Shown here in pieces: positions 20,741 through 32,873 of a DNA stretch of 64,000 nt. Below the pieces are notes generated by a model. That model made no database searches. It worked only from the letters and a program-made list of their open reading frames with translations, and was not told where the DNA came from. How positions within the stretch are numbered: the first letter of the stretch is position 1; each line of letters starts with the position of its first letter. A program made the position numbers and the translations under genes. The DNA comes from Tribonema minus (taxonomy: Eukaryota > Sar > Xanthophyceae > Tribonematales > Tribonemataceae): NCBI GenBank assembly GCA_017506865.1, contig JAFCMP010000537.1, positions 496,001-560,000 of the forward strand, written 5' to 3'.

Positions 20741-23700
20741 ATGCACCTGCCTTCGAAGGGGGTCGTGTGCTGCACACTGGGGCTGGTGGCGGCAGTCGAC
20801 GCCTTTACGCCAATACCGCCATCCAGAACACACCGCTACAGGTGCGCCGCCTAAGCAGCTTCACCATGTCACCCCATCTCGCCTGTGCAATATTCAGTGA
20901 TACACCGAATTGAATCGCGACGCGTGCTCTGTGTTGTGCAGGCCTCTGGTTCGCCCACTGCCAGCCTGGGCACCTTTGGAAGGCGGCTCAGGCACCCAGA
21001 TCACCATCAGGGCGCTGAGTCCCCCCCGCCGCAAGCGCAGCTTGACCGATGTACCGACTTTGGACATCAATGTCATGGATCCGTACACCGGCGCCAGCGG
21101 CGTGCACTTCCAGGAGGTGTCAGATCTGCTTAGCAAAGAGGATGAGGTGGCGCTGGCGCGGCTAATTCAGCAGCGGACGCTGTGGGATACCGTGCGGTGC
21201 AGCCTGGTAAGCTTGCGTGTGTGTCAAATGCTGGCGTCACTGCCGAGAGTCGTGTCCCGATGACACGCACACCACATGCAAGGCCAAGTAGCATGCATCT
21301 CAGCAATCATCATCAATTCTTCGCTGGCGTCAACATCTGCTGCGCGGGCAGTGTTGGAGCCGGCTTCAGCACCACTCAGCCCTGACGGTTTCAAATTTTG
21401 CATGACAAAGTTGCCACCTCACACGGCCACACCAATTCCCAGGTGCCTACGTACCTATTACTGTACCACAACACATGACAAGTTGCTTCTGCAGCGCTGA
21501 ATGGGCCCTTATGTGGTGGTGTGCCCTCGCCACCTCAGCTAATCCTTGCCTGGATCTTTTGGCGCGTACCTCAGTTGATGCACCCTACGTCACGCACCCA
21601 TCACGGCATTGACAGGATCATACAAGAGTTTAAAGCGCTCAATCAATCCGCCACACATTTTCCCCGACCTTTGCTACGATCTGCAAATCTGTGGGGCTTT
21701 GCGTAGCTTTCAAGTGCATTTGCAGCTGCGGCGTGTACGTTTGCTTTAGACACAACTTCCCCAGAGTTCACAACCGATTGCTCTTGTGCTTGTTCGGTTT
21801 GATTACTGCCTTGCCTTCAGACATGCAAAGCGCTCGGTTCTCTAACCTAGCATGCCAGCAGTCCCAAGGCATGACGTTTATTGATAAAAGTACATGTATG
21901 TCAACAGTCCTTCTTATAAACAAATGCTTCAACTTATACCTGGTACTAATGTACATCAACGCCGTATGTGTTGCCTACCTGCGCATACTCCTGTTGTTGC
22001 TATCACATATGGCTGTCCCCCAAGTCGACCATCACCACCGCTTAGCCCCCCCCCCCAGCACAGTTGCCACATATACTGCAAAACTCGTACTACTTGAAGT
22101 AGTTGTGCACTCACACACCCGCACCCCCCCCACGCGCGCAGGCATCGGAGCTGCAGCGCGAGCCCACAACCTCAGAGTGGGCAGCCAGTTGCGGCCGCGG
22201 CGGCAGCTGGCTTGATGAGGAGGAATTTTCTCGCGCCGTGCGCGACGGCGATGCGGCGAAGGCAGCGCTCATCAGCGCAAACCTGAGGCTGGTGATCTAC
22301 GTGGCGCGGCGGCACAAGGCGCAGCTGGGGTCGCGCCTGCCGCTGTCGGACCTCGTGCAGGAGGGAACGCTGGGGCTGGTGAGTCCGCGCTCTAGCGGGG
22401 TTAGGGTTTGACGGCACAAGCGTCGCGGTCTTCTAAGGGTATCATGGGGATTAGAGTTTGTGTTCTGGTGAATGTGCCCGCTTAAGCGGGGTTAAGGTCT
22501 GACGGCACGCCAGTTGTGGGCTTCCTTGGTAGGTTTCAGCAGGTCAACATGGGGGTTAAGTTCAAGGGTACCATGGGGTTATGCTTTTTGTGTGCAAGTA
22601 GGTGTGGTATTTATGAAACGCTGCGGCTGGTGAGTGTGTGCTAAAGCATGCTTTAAAAGCATTAGGGTTGGACTGCACGACCATCGCGCGGTCTTTGTTG
22701 GTAGGTTCCTAGGAGGTTACCAGGCAGCCATTGCCCTGCCGGGACTCAACATGAGAGCAGTTACATGACATGCAGACACTCAAGCAGTTACGCAACGCTA
22801 GGTGATTCATATATTAGATAGTGGATGCTTGTTGACAATGTTGGAGAAGCGTGTGGTCTCTTGCGTCCCGCGTCACAGGAGCTTTCGCTGATACTGGTCC
22901 AGTCAGGCAAAACTTGTCTGCGCTTGGTGCAGTCGGCGGTTTCATGAGGAAATGCTCAGAGGTTAGCCAGTCATTGCTGACCGGTGTCATGGACAGCTAG
23001 TGCATGTACTTGAAGTGCGCCCCGAGACACCGTTGTCATCAACCTCAACTGTCAGTGCACAGTGGGCCACTGCAATCCGGGTAAACTGAAGTGCATCACC
23101 AGCTTCAACATGCTCACGTAGATCACCACACTGCGCGGCTTTGCCTTTATTCTGCAGGTCAAGGCGGTTGAGAAGTTTGACCCGGAGCGGGGGTTTCGCT
23201 TCTCCACGTACTCGGTGTTCTGGATCCGTCAGAACATTACACGCGCAGTGCTCAACCACGGCAGGACTATCCGGCTGCCAGTGCACGTCCAGGTAAGTTT
23301 GACATGCAAGTTGAAGTTGATGTTCGCAGCGTCAGGCAATCTCACTGAGTAAGTCCATGTGTTTGTGGAGGCGTTAATGATATGATATGCAGTGTGTGCA
23401 TCCTGATGCGTTGGACGATGCAATAGGGTGTGCCGTGTGTGTGCATCGCAATGTGCTTGCCCGTGTGCGTCGGCGTTTGCGGATACAATGTGCATCTGGC
23501 TGTTCACGTCGTGTGTGTAGGCCTTTGCGATTTGCTGCGCAGTGGTTTTGTGTGCGCAGAATGCGCTTGTGAGTGCTCATGCGCCTGTTACGTCTGTTAC
23601 GTACTCTCCTTCATGTATACGAATACTGACCAGCGTCCACGAGTTGCTGCGAGGCAAGCAACGATGCTGCTTGATACCTGTTGCACCAGTTTGAGTGGTC

Positions 23701-26700
23701 ATCGTAAGTGGATGCTCTTGGGACAATTTCATCGAATTCCGTTTCGCCAGCCGCCATCGCAACACCACAGCACAGATTACAGCAACAATTCCATCACATT
23801 CTTGTTCACTGAACTATGTCTCGTGACTTGGCTACTACAGGACTTGCTGACCAAGACACGGCGCACTGCGTATGAGCTGGCGGCAGAGCTGGGGAGGGCT
23901 GCGAGCAAAAAGGAGGTGGCGGACAGGCTTGGCGTTACGGTGAGTTCAACTGGAAGTTTATAATGACGCCGAGTTCAACTTGAGTCTACAAGTTGAACTC
24001 TGTCCCAACAGTGTGTGATTCGGCCTGCAATCAGTGTTCCAAATCGTCTTGTGAGCACTGCTGCTTTGTGCAATGACACGCGCAGCAGTGGTTGCCTGCC
24101 TGCAATATACACACCTAGAGGCACGTTTACAAGCGGAAAGTAACATCTATCATGTATTTGTTCCCATCTGCGTCAGCGCATTTGCTGTACACCTTGTATC
24201 ACTACACAAAAGCGGTCCACACTTCCTGCTTCGTCGCAGTGGCTGCCTCTTGTGTTCTGGGGCCCTGCAGCCTCTAGGCACTGCCTCAACTCATGGTATA
24301 CATGCCTACCCCCCTGTGCTGTGCAGGTGGACCAGCTGCAGTGGGCTGCACACCTGCGAGCAAGTTTAAGCACTGTATCAAACCTTGGTACACATGTACC
24401 CCCCTGTGCCGTGCGATCAAATCTGCGCACTGTCTCAAACCATTGTATACATGCCTACCCCTCTGACAGCGCATAGCGCCACCGGTGGACAGCCAAGCAG
24501 ACACAACTCACGAGGGCATGTGTTGCTACACAACAAAATGAATTAGGAACACGATGCGAACCCTGTCTGAAATGGCACGTCAGTGCTTATCAAGGACCAA
24601 CCTCAACATGTGCTGAGTTCTGCTCCATCACCCTCTAAAACCACGGTATACATGCCTACCCCCCTGTCTGTGCGTGCAGGTGGACAAGCTGCAGTGGCTG
24701 TCCGCCTGCCTGTCAGCAAAGCTGAGCACTGTCTCAAACCATACCATACATGCCTACCCGTCTCACACCATGGTATACATGCCTACCCCTTGTGTGCAGG
24801 TGGACAAGCTGCGGTGGCTGTACGCCTGTCAGCAAAACGAGCCCATCAGCCTCAGCGTGCAGCACCACACTGCCGCAATACGACCAGACAACAAGAACGA
24901 AAAGGTGAGACCTTGAAGTTGAAGTTGTACTTTTTATTAATTCTCGCTCAGGGCGCGAAAAAGCCCAGATGATTGGCATCTAGCTGTAAGGAATCTACAT
25001 GTCGTATGACAGTCTGAAAGTGTCGTATGACAGTCTGGAAGTTGTACATCTTCAATCTTATCCGCACTCCTGCCGATCACGTGTATCCGTCCCGGGGACA
25101 CTTGGAATTGGAAGTTGATTTGATGATTTCTCATCAGTTTTTTTCTGCACAGTAGAGTGGCTGCTGTTGCGCTATATATGCTCATTGGACGTACGTACAT
25201 AACCTGCCCTTCTCATATGGCCAACGCACACGCACCTGCTGTTGTTTGCGCGCAGCAATGCGCCCTCTGCTATCTAGCACATCTACTGCGGCAATGCATT
25301 TTTGAAATATTGAAGTAGTGCTAACCTAGTTGAGCAAAGTTGAAGTTCAATGAAATGTGCATGGTGGGGACCGCTGTTGAGTCATGTATGCGCATTGGGC
25401 ATGCATGCATGCACCTGTGCTGCCGTTTGCACGCAGCAACAGGCCATCTGACATTGAGCACACAACCGTAGTTTACTGTGGCGACGCACTCAAATTTGAA
25501 GTTTTGATCTTCGAGAGGCTTTGTTTCGCCTGCTGGACCCGCATGGCTCGCAGCACATTGCAGTATGAATGCATCGATGAACTAGACCCATGACCAACGC
25601 CCGGTGGTGTGAATGGGATGCCTGTAATTATCACGGCTAAACACAATCAAAAACACAATGGCAAAACCTTTGTCTGCCTCTTCAGAGAGCACTGCAATCG
25701 ACACTGACACTCTTGCACTTTCCCCCTGCTGGTACGCAGAGGAACATTGGAGACACGGTGCACTGTGACGTCATTGTAACTCCCGAGGACTACACCAACT
25801 TTAGGGCCATGCAGGAGGACGTCGACAACTTCCTGCGCAGGTACGTTCTTCAAGTCAATGTTGAAGTACACGCTGTGTAGGATTTAATCAACTTCCTGAG
25901 CAGCTATGTTCTCCCACATTAGGACCTTGAAGTACACCCTAAGTAGGGGTTTGGTTGTGGGGTGGGGTTTGAAGACCTTGAAGTACACCCTAACTGCCAT
26001 TTGAAGTACGCCCTCAGCAGGACACCAAGTCCAGGGCAGCTTCCTGCGCAGGTACGCCTGGTGATGTCGTTTGGAAGTGATCATTGATGCGCATTGAGAC
26101 ACTTGCAAGTGTTCGCAGGGCACATGTACATTCTGGTAGCAAGCTGCAAATCTACCATTTGCGCTTTTTTGGGCCCCAAGCAAGAATCAACTTCAAGTAC
26201 GTTATTCCTCCAGATTACCTTTTTGAAAGTATACTCTAAGAAGGTGTGGTTGTGGGGCGTTGGTGGTAGTGCAAAGCGGGGGAAGTATGTGTGCGATTGA
26301 GTCTCGCTTTGGTCAAAAAGTGCCGCATTGAGTGCACGTTCAGTTCAATCCATGAAGAGAGTTCAGTTCAATCCATGAAGAGAGGGCTTTCCGCGCCCCA
26401 AGCGCAAGTGTTCAACTTACACGATCTGACGTGCTCTTTTTGCTGAGACGCTCGGAGCCTCGGAGTTGTGGTTAGAGGGCACATGCTTGGCTGCGACTCT
26501 ACTTGACTACAAGCGCTTGCCAGCCCGCCAGAACACCCCCCCCGCCCCCCCCCCCCATTCCCACTGACTAAGCAGCAATCCACCAACTAAGCACTTGTGC
26601 ACTATGTAGTCTACCCCCCCCCCCCCCCACACACACACACACACACACTGACTGAGCAGTTGTGCGCTTCTCTAAACCCTCCCCACCCCCCTTTGCTTGC

Positions 26701-27076
26701 AGCCTGATGCCGCGCGACAGCGTCGTCTTGCGCATGCGCTACGGCAGCTGTGCACTAGTGTAAGCCCCTCCCCCCTCCTCCAACACACACACTGACCAAG
26801 CAGTTGTGCACTAGTCTAACCCCTCTCCCCCCCCCCTCCACCCCCTGCTCCCCCCCCCCCCCCTTCAGCCTGCTGCCGCGCGACCGCGTCGTCCTGCGCA
26901 TGCGCTACGGCCTCGACAACGGCGGGCGCGGCGAGTCCGTGGAGAGCGTGGCCACTCACCTGGGCATCTGCAAGCAGCGCGTGCGCCAGATTGAGAGTCG
27001 CGCGCTCAAGCGCTTGCGACTCCTCAGCGCGCGCGGCGACGCCATCGCGGAGGCAGCGCGCGCGCACGTCGCGTGA
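20741..27076 (+). CDS. SIG: Plastid RNA polymerase sigma-70 factor, nuclear gene, 8 exons
   Basis: Exons 20741-20841, 20942-21206, 22142-22378, 23158-23292, 23841-23939, 24800-24904, 25740-25840 and 26869-27076 join in phase with GT-AG introns to 416 residues. The ATG at 20741 is chosen because its frame meets exon 2 in phase and gives a presequence without acidic residues except one ([14 protein letters not shown]), fitting a plastid transit peptide. Residues ~100-122 are region 1.2 ([18 protein letters not shown]). Residues ~150-246 are regions 2.1-2.4 ([40 protein letters not shown]). Residues 247-314 are region 3. Residues ~349-416 are region 4 with the -35 helix-turn-helix ([20 protein letters not shown]). 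It would direct the plastid-encoded polymerase to -10/-35 promoters. It is not bacterial contamination, since each conserved block is split by an intron. Confidence 0.95.
22379..22720 (+). repeat. Exon-edge copies after sigma exon 3
   Basis: The donor of exon 3 (GCTGGTGAGT) and the following intron (GCGGGGTTAGGGTTTGACGG) recur twice, at about 22466-22520 and 22615-22700. The copies have CTGGTGAATGTG/CTGGTGAGTGTG, a TTARGGT-TGRCGGCACG core and a GGTAGGTTYC tail. Confidence 0.7.
24300..24760 (+). repeat. Two exon-edge copies before sigma exon 6
   Basis: The acceptor and start of exon 6 (TGTGCAG|GTGGACAAGCTGCGGTGG) are preceded by decayed copies at about 24326-24360 and 24678-24720. Each has a TGCAG|GTGGAC-AGCTGCAGTGG match and a CATGCCTACCCCYCTG leader. 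Shorter leader-only copies lie near 24400, 24450 and 24650. Confidence 0.85.
24921..25047 (-). mobile_element. 93-bp retroposon-like element with 10-bp target duplication (sigma intron)
   Basis: The element is 24931-25037, flanked by direct repeats GAAGTTGTAC at 24921-24930 and 25038-25047. Its first 93 bp are identical to 36141-36233. Read on the minus strand it ends TTAATAAAAA, an A-rich tail with an AATAAA-like signal, as expected of a reverse-transcribed insertion. A 14-bp internal repeat (GTATGACAGTCTG) extends this copy. It sits in the intron after sigma exon 6, antisense to the gene. Confidence 0.85.
25870..26065 (+). repeat. Exon-edge copies after sigma exon 7
   Basis: The end of exon 7 (GACAACTTCCTGCGCAG|GTACG) recurs in decayed form at about 25888 (CAACTTCCTGAGCAGCTATG) and 26036 (AGCTTCCTGCGCAGGTACG). 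Between them are repeats of CCTTGAAGTACACCCTAA. Confidence 0.8.
26536..26868 (+). repeat. C-rich acceptor tract with an exon-edge copy before sigma exon 8
   Basis: 26703-26745 is a copy of the first ~43 bp of exon 8 (it reads [14 protein letters not shown]; the true exon reads [14 protein letters not shown]) and is preceded by its own TTGCAG acceptor. Around it are homopolymeric C-runs (26614-26628, 26849-26863), (AC)n and repeated CACTGACY(A/G)AGCAGTTGTGC. The copy could act as a false acceptor. Confidence 0.85.
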
Positions 27077-27089
27077 GACAGGGGCTCCA

Positions 27090-27720
27090 TGCGCCGCCAG
27101 CAGCAGCGGCGGCGGCGCCAGCAGCGGCGGCGGCTCGGCGGCGTCAGCAGCGGCGGCGGCTCGGCGGCGTCAGCAGCGGCGGCGGCTCGGCGGCGTCAGC
27201 AGCGGCGGCGGCGGCGGCGGCGGCGCCTGTGCTCATGGCAGCAGCGTTGCGGCGACAACAGCACCATATGTGATGGCTGTTTGCGCTGCCGTCAGCAGCG
27301 GCGGCGGCGGCGACAGCGGCATCGCGTTTCGTGCGACATGTTGCGCTGCCAGCTGCATCAGCGGCGGCAGCGCACCAGCTGGTTGCAGCGCTGTTGCGGA
27401 TGAGCATTGCGGCAAGCTGCGGCGGTGGCAGCACATCCGCAGCTCATTGCGTGGCAGCAGTTGCGGCAGCGGCAGCGCGGTGGCGTAAGCAGAGGTAGCA
27501 GCAATTTGGGTAGAGGCAGGCGTAGCAGCAGAAGAGCGGGGGGCGGCAGCAGCGGCATTTGCGGCTGCGCAGCGCCGGCGCCAGCAGCAACACAAGCGGA
27601 AGCAGCAGCAGCAGCAGACGCAGCGGCGGCGCTGGCAGCGGTGGTAACATGGTCGGCAGCGGCGCTCTTGCGGCTGCTAGTACAACCGGCGGAAAACAAT
27701 CACAAGCAGGAGTTCAAGTT
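27090..27720. repeat. GC-rich minisatellite and low-complexity tract after the sigma gene
   Basis: A 26-bp unit (CAGCAGCGGCGGCGGCTCGG then CGGCGT) is repeated three and a half times at about 27127-27215, followed by imperfect GGC/GCA repeats. It begins within 30 bp of the sigma stop codon, so it is probably in the 3' UTR. Open frames in several phases on both strands reflect composition and are not called. Confidence 0.7.
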
Positions 27721-27769
27721 CAGCACTTGAAGTGCCACCTGGCAGCCCTGCGCGGGTGCGCCATTGTGC

Positions 27770-28240
27770 CACCTTAGTTATGGTGCTAGGCTTCGATGCA
27801 CAGCACCCTGTGCACAGGCCAGAGTTCGGCAGGGGGGTTCACTCAACCTAAGGAGTCTTCAAGCGGCAGCGGCTGTTGCCACTTGCACACACTGTTGGGC
27901 CGTTTCTGCGGACGGTTCTCCCGTTCTGATCAGAACCTGGTCTTTGATCCGCAGAAGCATTCGTACCCTGTTGCCCCTTTGTCCAATGTTTCCGGAAGCA
28001 CCACTCCAGCTGCAGCAGGGTATTTTCGTACGCAGCAAGTAGCATTGGTTGACAGTCCAGGGGCGCGGCCGTTGCGATCCACATGGACCAGCATCGCGGT
28101 ATGTTTTGACGTTGCGTAACGGTGGCAAGCCACCGTCAAGGGCTGTCATGATACCTATACCTACAGTACGCCGTATGGCGCATCGCGTGCAGCCATGCGC
28201 ACATCCAAGTTCATGAACAACGCGCAACGTTCACCTCCTC
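27770..28240 (+). other. Possible exon or pseudogene fragment
   Basis: The plus frame 27796-28119 contains a varied protein-like stretch (SDQNLVFDPQKHSYPVAPLS) and the minus frame 27859-28227 is also open. No family is recognised and no splice context decides between them. Confidence 0.2.
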
Positions 28241-28249
28241 TGGCCCTTT

Positions 28250-28570
28250 GTCATGGTTCTGTTCCCTCTCTCTTTGTGTTGTACTACCTCTGCATGTGAC
28301 TGCCTTGTGTGAGTGCCATGGTTGGTGTTGCAATGGGGGGTGTGCATCATGGTGCCTTGCCTTGTACATGTACGTGTGACACAGTCGGTGTTGTGATTGG
28401 CGTATGCATTATGCCTTGCCTTGCACGTGTATGTGGATGCAATGTCACACATGGTGCACCGTGCATTAGCGTATGCAGGATGGTGAACTCGTCTCCTGAG
28501 TGCAAGGCGAAGAGAGCCAGCCAGGCTGTTGCGACCAATTGCCTTTGCGCCTCTGAAGCCCACCCGTGAT
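28250..28570. repeat. Imperfect GTGTTG/CATTATGCCTTGCC tandem repeats
   Basis: Three to four decayed units near 28320-28480 with GGTGTTG, TGCATYATG, CCTTGCCTTG and CACGTGTATGTG. No coding interpretation is convincing. Confidence 0.5.
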
Positions 28571-28789
28571 ATATGAGAGTCTATCAGCGTTCATGAAACT
28601 GAGGCAGGTTGCTTGCAATGGTGTAGCTCTTGGCCTGTGCGATCCATTGATAAGAGGAACTTAGTATTCTAGTTGATTTCCCCCTGGAGATCTGACCGTG
28701 TGCGTTTTAGTCCTGCAGTCAACCGCTGTGATTGTACAGCTGTCAGCCTGCGTCAGGGCGACGCTTCTACAAAGAAAGTCGCATGGTGA

Positions 28790-29035
28790 TGATGGTTGGA
28801 GGTGCTGCCACTTGAAGGCTGCACTTCACCTCCCCCCCTCCCCCCCCCCCCAAACAGGTGTGTATGTTCCCCCATTGCAAACAGTGTCCCCTCCCATCTC
28901 AAAGGTCGTTGTGAGTTGCTAGATATGCTTGACGAGCTATCACAAGACATGCAGGAAATGGTGTACGCATCCTTTACTACCATACTCCACCTAGAAGTAC
29001 TTCCCAAGTACTTCACAGGAGGGGGGTGCTCTTAG
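28790..29035 (+). other. Possible exon after a C-rich tract
   Basis: A C-run at 28838-28851 ends in AAACAG (28852-28857), like the acceptors of the sigma gene. A plus frame then reads ...SHLKGRCELLDMLDELSQDM and on to a stop at 29033-29035. The reading is protein-like but unassigned; no matching neighbouring exon was found. Confidence 0.25.
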
Positions 29036-29223
29036 ACGTGGCAAATGCAGTGTAAATATCGGCAATGGTTCATGTGAACATGACGTTGTACCTTTTGTGA
29101 TCAGTGTCAAAGCAAGTAAGCAAGCTTACCAATCAAACTGATAGTGGACTCTTTGTCTAGGCTGACAACAGGAACGCAGGAAACACACCTATCAAGCAAA
29201 CTCACCAGCACATGACGATGCAT

Positions 29224-29460
29224 GGACCTCGCTGCGCGCAAATCAAACGCGTTGGCACTCATGTGGGCAACGTTCACAATTTTGCAATATGGTAAAGGCA
29301 TTGGCAGCAAGAGAAGCACCAACAGAAGAAAGACACACAGGGGCCACAAATGGCTATTGACTGAAGTAAAAGGCCTGTCGTATTAAATGTTGTGTGGGAG
29401 CTGCAGGTATTGATCTGCACAACCTGGGGTCACGGCGGAGCTTGATTGCCCTGAGCCCAT
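29224..29460 (+). repeat. Dispersed repeat family C, copy 1
   Basis: About 235 bp matching 63773-64000 in the same orientation. Shared blocks include GACCTCGCTG, AAATCAAACG, GGTAAAG-CATTGGCAGCAAG, AGAAAGACACACA, GAAGTAAAAGGCCTGTCGTA and GTGTGGGAGCTGCAGGTA. Identity is roughly 80-85% by eye. Confidence 0.85.
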
Positions 29461-29589
29461 GTCATGCTCGTGACCATGTGTAGGGGCTGACTGAAATGCC
29501 AGTCGCACAACGCAGCAACAGTCCAAATCCCTCAGCTGCTCTGGCCACTCAATATAAGTGAGAGGTAACAACATAAGGGACTGCCTGTG

Positions 29590-30560
29590 AACGCAGCAAG
29601 ATTGCTCTAGCCCCAAGCGGAAGCAGGGGTAACAATCATGCGAACTGGTGCCCACTGCAGAAGTACCAGCCACTTGCCAAAAGCTGCTCTCGCGCAACTT
29701 GCATGCGAGGCGAAGGGCTTAACGGCCAAGTGTGGTGCTCAACTCGCATCACACTGCCGATCTCCCCCCTTCACCTCACACACAGAGAAGCGTAACAACT
29801 AGTGGCGCCTAGAACTGCCTGTGACCGCTGCAAGATTGCTCTAGCCCCAAGAGGAAGCAGGGGTAACAATCTTGTGGCCTGGTGCCCACTGCAGATATAC
29901 CAGCCATGTGCCAAACGCTGCTCTTGCGCAACTTGCATGCGAGGTGAAGGGGTTAACGGCCAAGTGTGATGCTCGACTTGCACCACACTGCCGATCTCCC
30001 CCCTTCACCTCACACACAGAGAAGCGTAACAACTAGTGGCGCCGCCTACAAACTGCTCTAGCGCCACTCGAATGCGCAGCAAAGGGGCAACGACTCAATG
30101 TGCAGTGGCATTCACATCACCATGTTGCTCTTGCCCACCTTGTCAGGAACATTCATGCGGCGTAACAGCTGACAGCATGCACAACCTGCTCTCGCGCCTG
30201 TCGGTGCTCAGCAAAGAAGTTAACATCTGTGGATGACTGCCACTGGCAAATACTTTCCACAGCTGCTCTCCCTTCGCTGCTGAAGACCTCCGAGCGTAAC
30301 AGGCTGAGCCACGCAATACTGCTCTAGCGCCGCAGAGCACCGCCGACGGGGGTACCAACTGTAAAGCGATGAGGCAAGCACTGCACACAGCTGCTCTGAC
30401 CCAGTCACCTGACACACGAGAGCGTAACAGCTGCAGGCTCGGCTTGGCTTGCGGGTAGAGGTGCTCTAGCGTCTTCGGGTGGGAGACGTGACACCCCGTG
30501 GTGACTCTGCTGTGCACGAAGCCGCTCTTGCCCCCTCTCGTCAAAGAGGGGGCAACAGCT
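29590..30560. repeat. Array of ~70-bp hairpin-bearing units, including a 232-bp near-identical duplication
   Basis: At least eleven units begin GCTCT(A/C/T)GC and end near GTAACARCT. They start at about 29607, 29681, 29838, 29912, 30057, 30127, 30189, 30262, 30318, 30394, 30462 and 30521, spaced 56-76 bp where contiguous. Several contain an inverted repeat between these boxes; the clearest at 30523-30550 pairs TTGCCCCCTCT with AGAGGGGGCAA around a 6-nt loop. Segments from 29599 and 29831 are a nearly identical 232-bp tandem duplication. A 244-codon minus frame (30143-30877) crosses the array, but unit length is not a multiple of three, so I do not call it coding. Confidence 0.7.
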
Positions 30561-30569
30561 GTCATGCAG

Positions 30570-32870
30570 GGCGTATAGGCAGGCGCTGCTGGCTGCTGGC
30601 TTGGTGGCGTGGTGCGCAGGCGTCGGCAAGATACATCTGCACGAGCAGAGAAGCGTCGAAGAGAAAAGCGGACGCTGGTGAGCGACGTGCGATGCTTAAA
30701 TGAGCGCAGTGCGTGCGGCAGCATGCTGACAACCGCTAACGCTGCCAAGCAAGTCATTGGAGCACAGTGAGCAAGACACAAGGCACAAAGTATCCATCCG
30801 GTGAATAAACTGGGGCAACTTCGATACGGGCAAAACTCTGAGCCGCAAATCGATAGACTGCGCATGCGGACAAGCATATGTCATCGGAGAGATAGTACAA
30901 TCGAGTTCAAGGCCGCACTGACCTCTGCCGTGTGTGCTATACCTGTGGAGCTGCAGGTTGAAGCAAGCTCGTGCTTGTGTGCTTGAAGGAGCTATGCCTG
31001 AGAAGCCGCTGTTGCTGCTGCCGTGCTGGCGTGCTGGTGGTGGGGAGGGCCGCCACAGAGGGCTAAGCCCTGTGCGCTAGAGGCTTCACATGGCTTGGTG
31101 TTTGCGGTGCGTGTTGTCGCAGGGAGTGAAATGTGTGAGCCCTGAGAGTCCGCAAGCTGAGGCCAACGCCCCCCGATACCCCTGCCCCATCCCCCCAGAT
31201 TCAAAACCTCGCGGAAATTGAGCAATGCTGCGCCCAAGAGCACCCCGATTGGGACTGTTTTGTAGGAGGAGCGAGCAGTGGGCAGTGCTCAGTAAGTGCT
31301 TTAGGTGTGCCGCTTTCCGTATGTTTCGCAACAAGGGATTACTCTACTCTTCAGGATCGCAATGTTCCTTCACAAAGACATCGAGAGGAAAGAGATGGAG
31401 TGATCCAGGAAGTGGCTGATTGTGCAAAGAAGAAATCACTTCTATGAACGGATATGAATGCACGACTGTTCAATGGGTTAGCATGACACACGGGTATGGC
31501 AATCAAACTTGTGACATAAGAGAACAGCAGGGCATTGCCATCGTGCTTGACAAAGTCTACCATGGTCCATACTAGGACTCCATAGGTGACCTGGATGGCC
31601 ACATGTGCCAATGCTGCAATGAGGGGTGGGCACGGCAGCACTGTTGCAGTAGCAGCTGATCACAGACCTCATTTCCTATTGTATTGTCGATTTGATCACT
31701 TCTAGACCTGAAGCACACGGCAATCAGGATATCACGCCCACAGCAGCATTGAAAGGCATAGCACTGGCGCGCATATACGCTCAGCTCTGTCGGCAATGCT
31801 CTACATGACATGCTCTTTTGTGTGTCATGACGCACATGGCAGAGTCTAGGGGGGGACAGGTGGACGACAACTTGGAGGGGGGGGGGAGGGGGGGGGGGGG
31901 CATATTAAGTATGTCGTTCAGGAGTGATGGTCAATGCGCACCAAGGCCTTTCAAGGTGTTCACAAGATGCATGTAGATTCTGAAGCAAGCTGGACATCCT
32001 ACATCCAAGCTTTTTTGCGCCCTAAACGAGAATAGAGAACAAGTACTTCAACATACACTGCATATGGGCTCGCGCGCATGCACGCTTTGTATCCCCACCA
32101 TACTGCAGTTTGCTGCGACAGCCTCCAGCGGAACAAGACTGCAGCACATGCACATTTGCATCTCACAGAGCATCTGGGACCATCATTTCATCAGTACAAT
32201 AAGTGTATTTGCTGAGCGGCGGTGGCACCAGCGCATCCGTCGGAGAGCACGGCATTACGTACCTACCCCCAAGGCCATGCCACCTTACAGCACCTGGCCT
32301 AACCAAAAATTGCCTCCTGCCTGTGCCTGCGGGACGGCTTTGCCCAGTCGCACACTTCCCACCAGCAGTGCGGGCGCTCCGTGCAGCGCACTGTGCGACA
32401 GCTGATGGCGTAAGCAGTCCGCCTGACAGCGCGGGGCTGCGCCTTTCACCATGCGAAAGAGGCAGGCAAGGACGCGTGCGGTGGCGAAATGCCAACACCC
32501 TTCGACTGCACCCCCGGCGCGATTGACGCGTGTCCTTTACATGTACATGTGCCTCTGCTGCAGCAGCCGACGCAGGCTGGGAGTCTGAGCCACGATCTTA
32601 TGACCCCCTCCCCCCCCCCCATACCACGCGCGAGTAAAACCATCTGCCTTGGCCACAGGCCCCACGCACACACCCAACCAGCGGAGGCCTTGGATGGTAC
32701 TTTGATGGGGATGCGAGCTCTGTGCAAGTGTGCCGGCCGTGCAGCAGCCGCTGCCAGGGGACAGGCATGTATGTATTCACAGACGCCCCGCGCGCTCGGC
32801 GCAGGACAGGGGGGTGGCGCAGCGGCCATCGGAAGGGAGGGGGGGGGAAGGGGGAGGGGGGGGGGGGGGG
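30570..32870. other. Intergenic region before the 3' end of the TPS gene
   Basis: No gene recognised. Open frames up to 181 codons near 32489-33034 are GC- or G-run-driven. G-runs lie at 31877-31900 and 32838-32872. A minus-strand TGTAA at 32537-32541, about 333 bp past the TPS stop, may be the TPS polyadenylation signal. Confidence 0.4.
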
Positions 32871-32873
32871 GCG

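Noticed and set aside
20741..27076. Bacterial contamination carrying a sigma factor
   Set aside because: The conserved regions are interrupted by seven in-phase GT-AG introns and there is a presequence. It is a nuclear gene for a plastid protein.
27090..27700. Several Ala/Arg/Ser-rich open frames of 60-165 codons
   Set aside because: All arise from GGC/GCA repeats that are open in many phases on both strands, just after the sigma stop codon.
29590..30560. CRISPR array
   Set aside because: The units lack an exact constant repeat with unique spacers; only short boxes are conserved and the sequence is nuclear algal DNA with no cas-like gene.
29590..30560. tRNA gene cluster
   Set aside because: Some units have a stem with a TTCGA-like loop, but no unit gives a full cloverleaf or both internal promoter boxes.
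30143..30877. 244-codon minus-strand ORF
   Set aside because: It crosses the hairpin array, whose units are not multiples of three and give no repeated peptide. The front part shows no family features.
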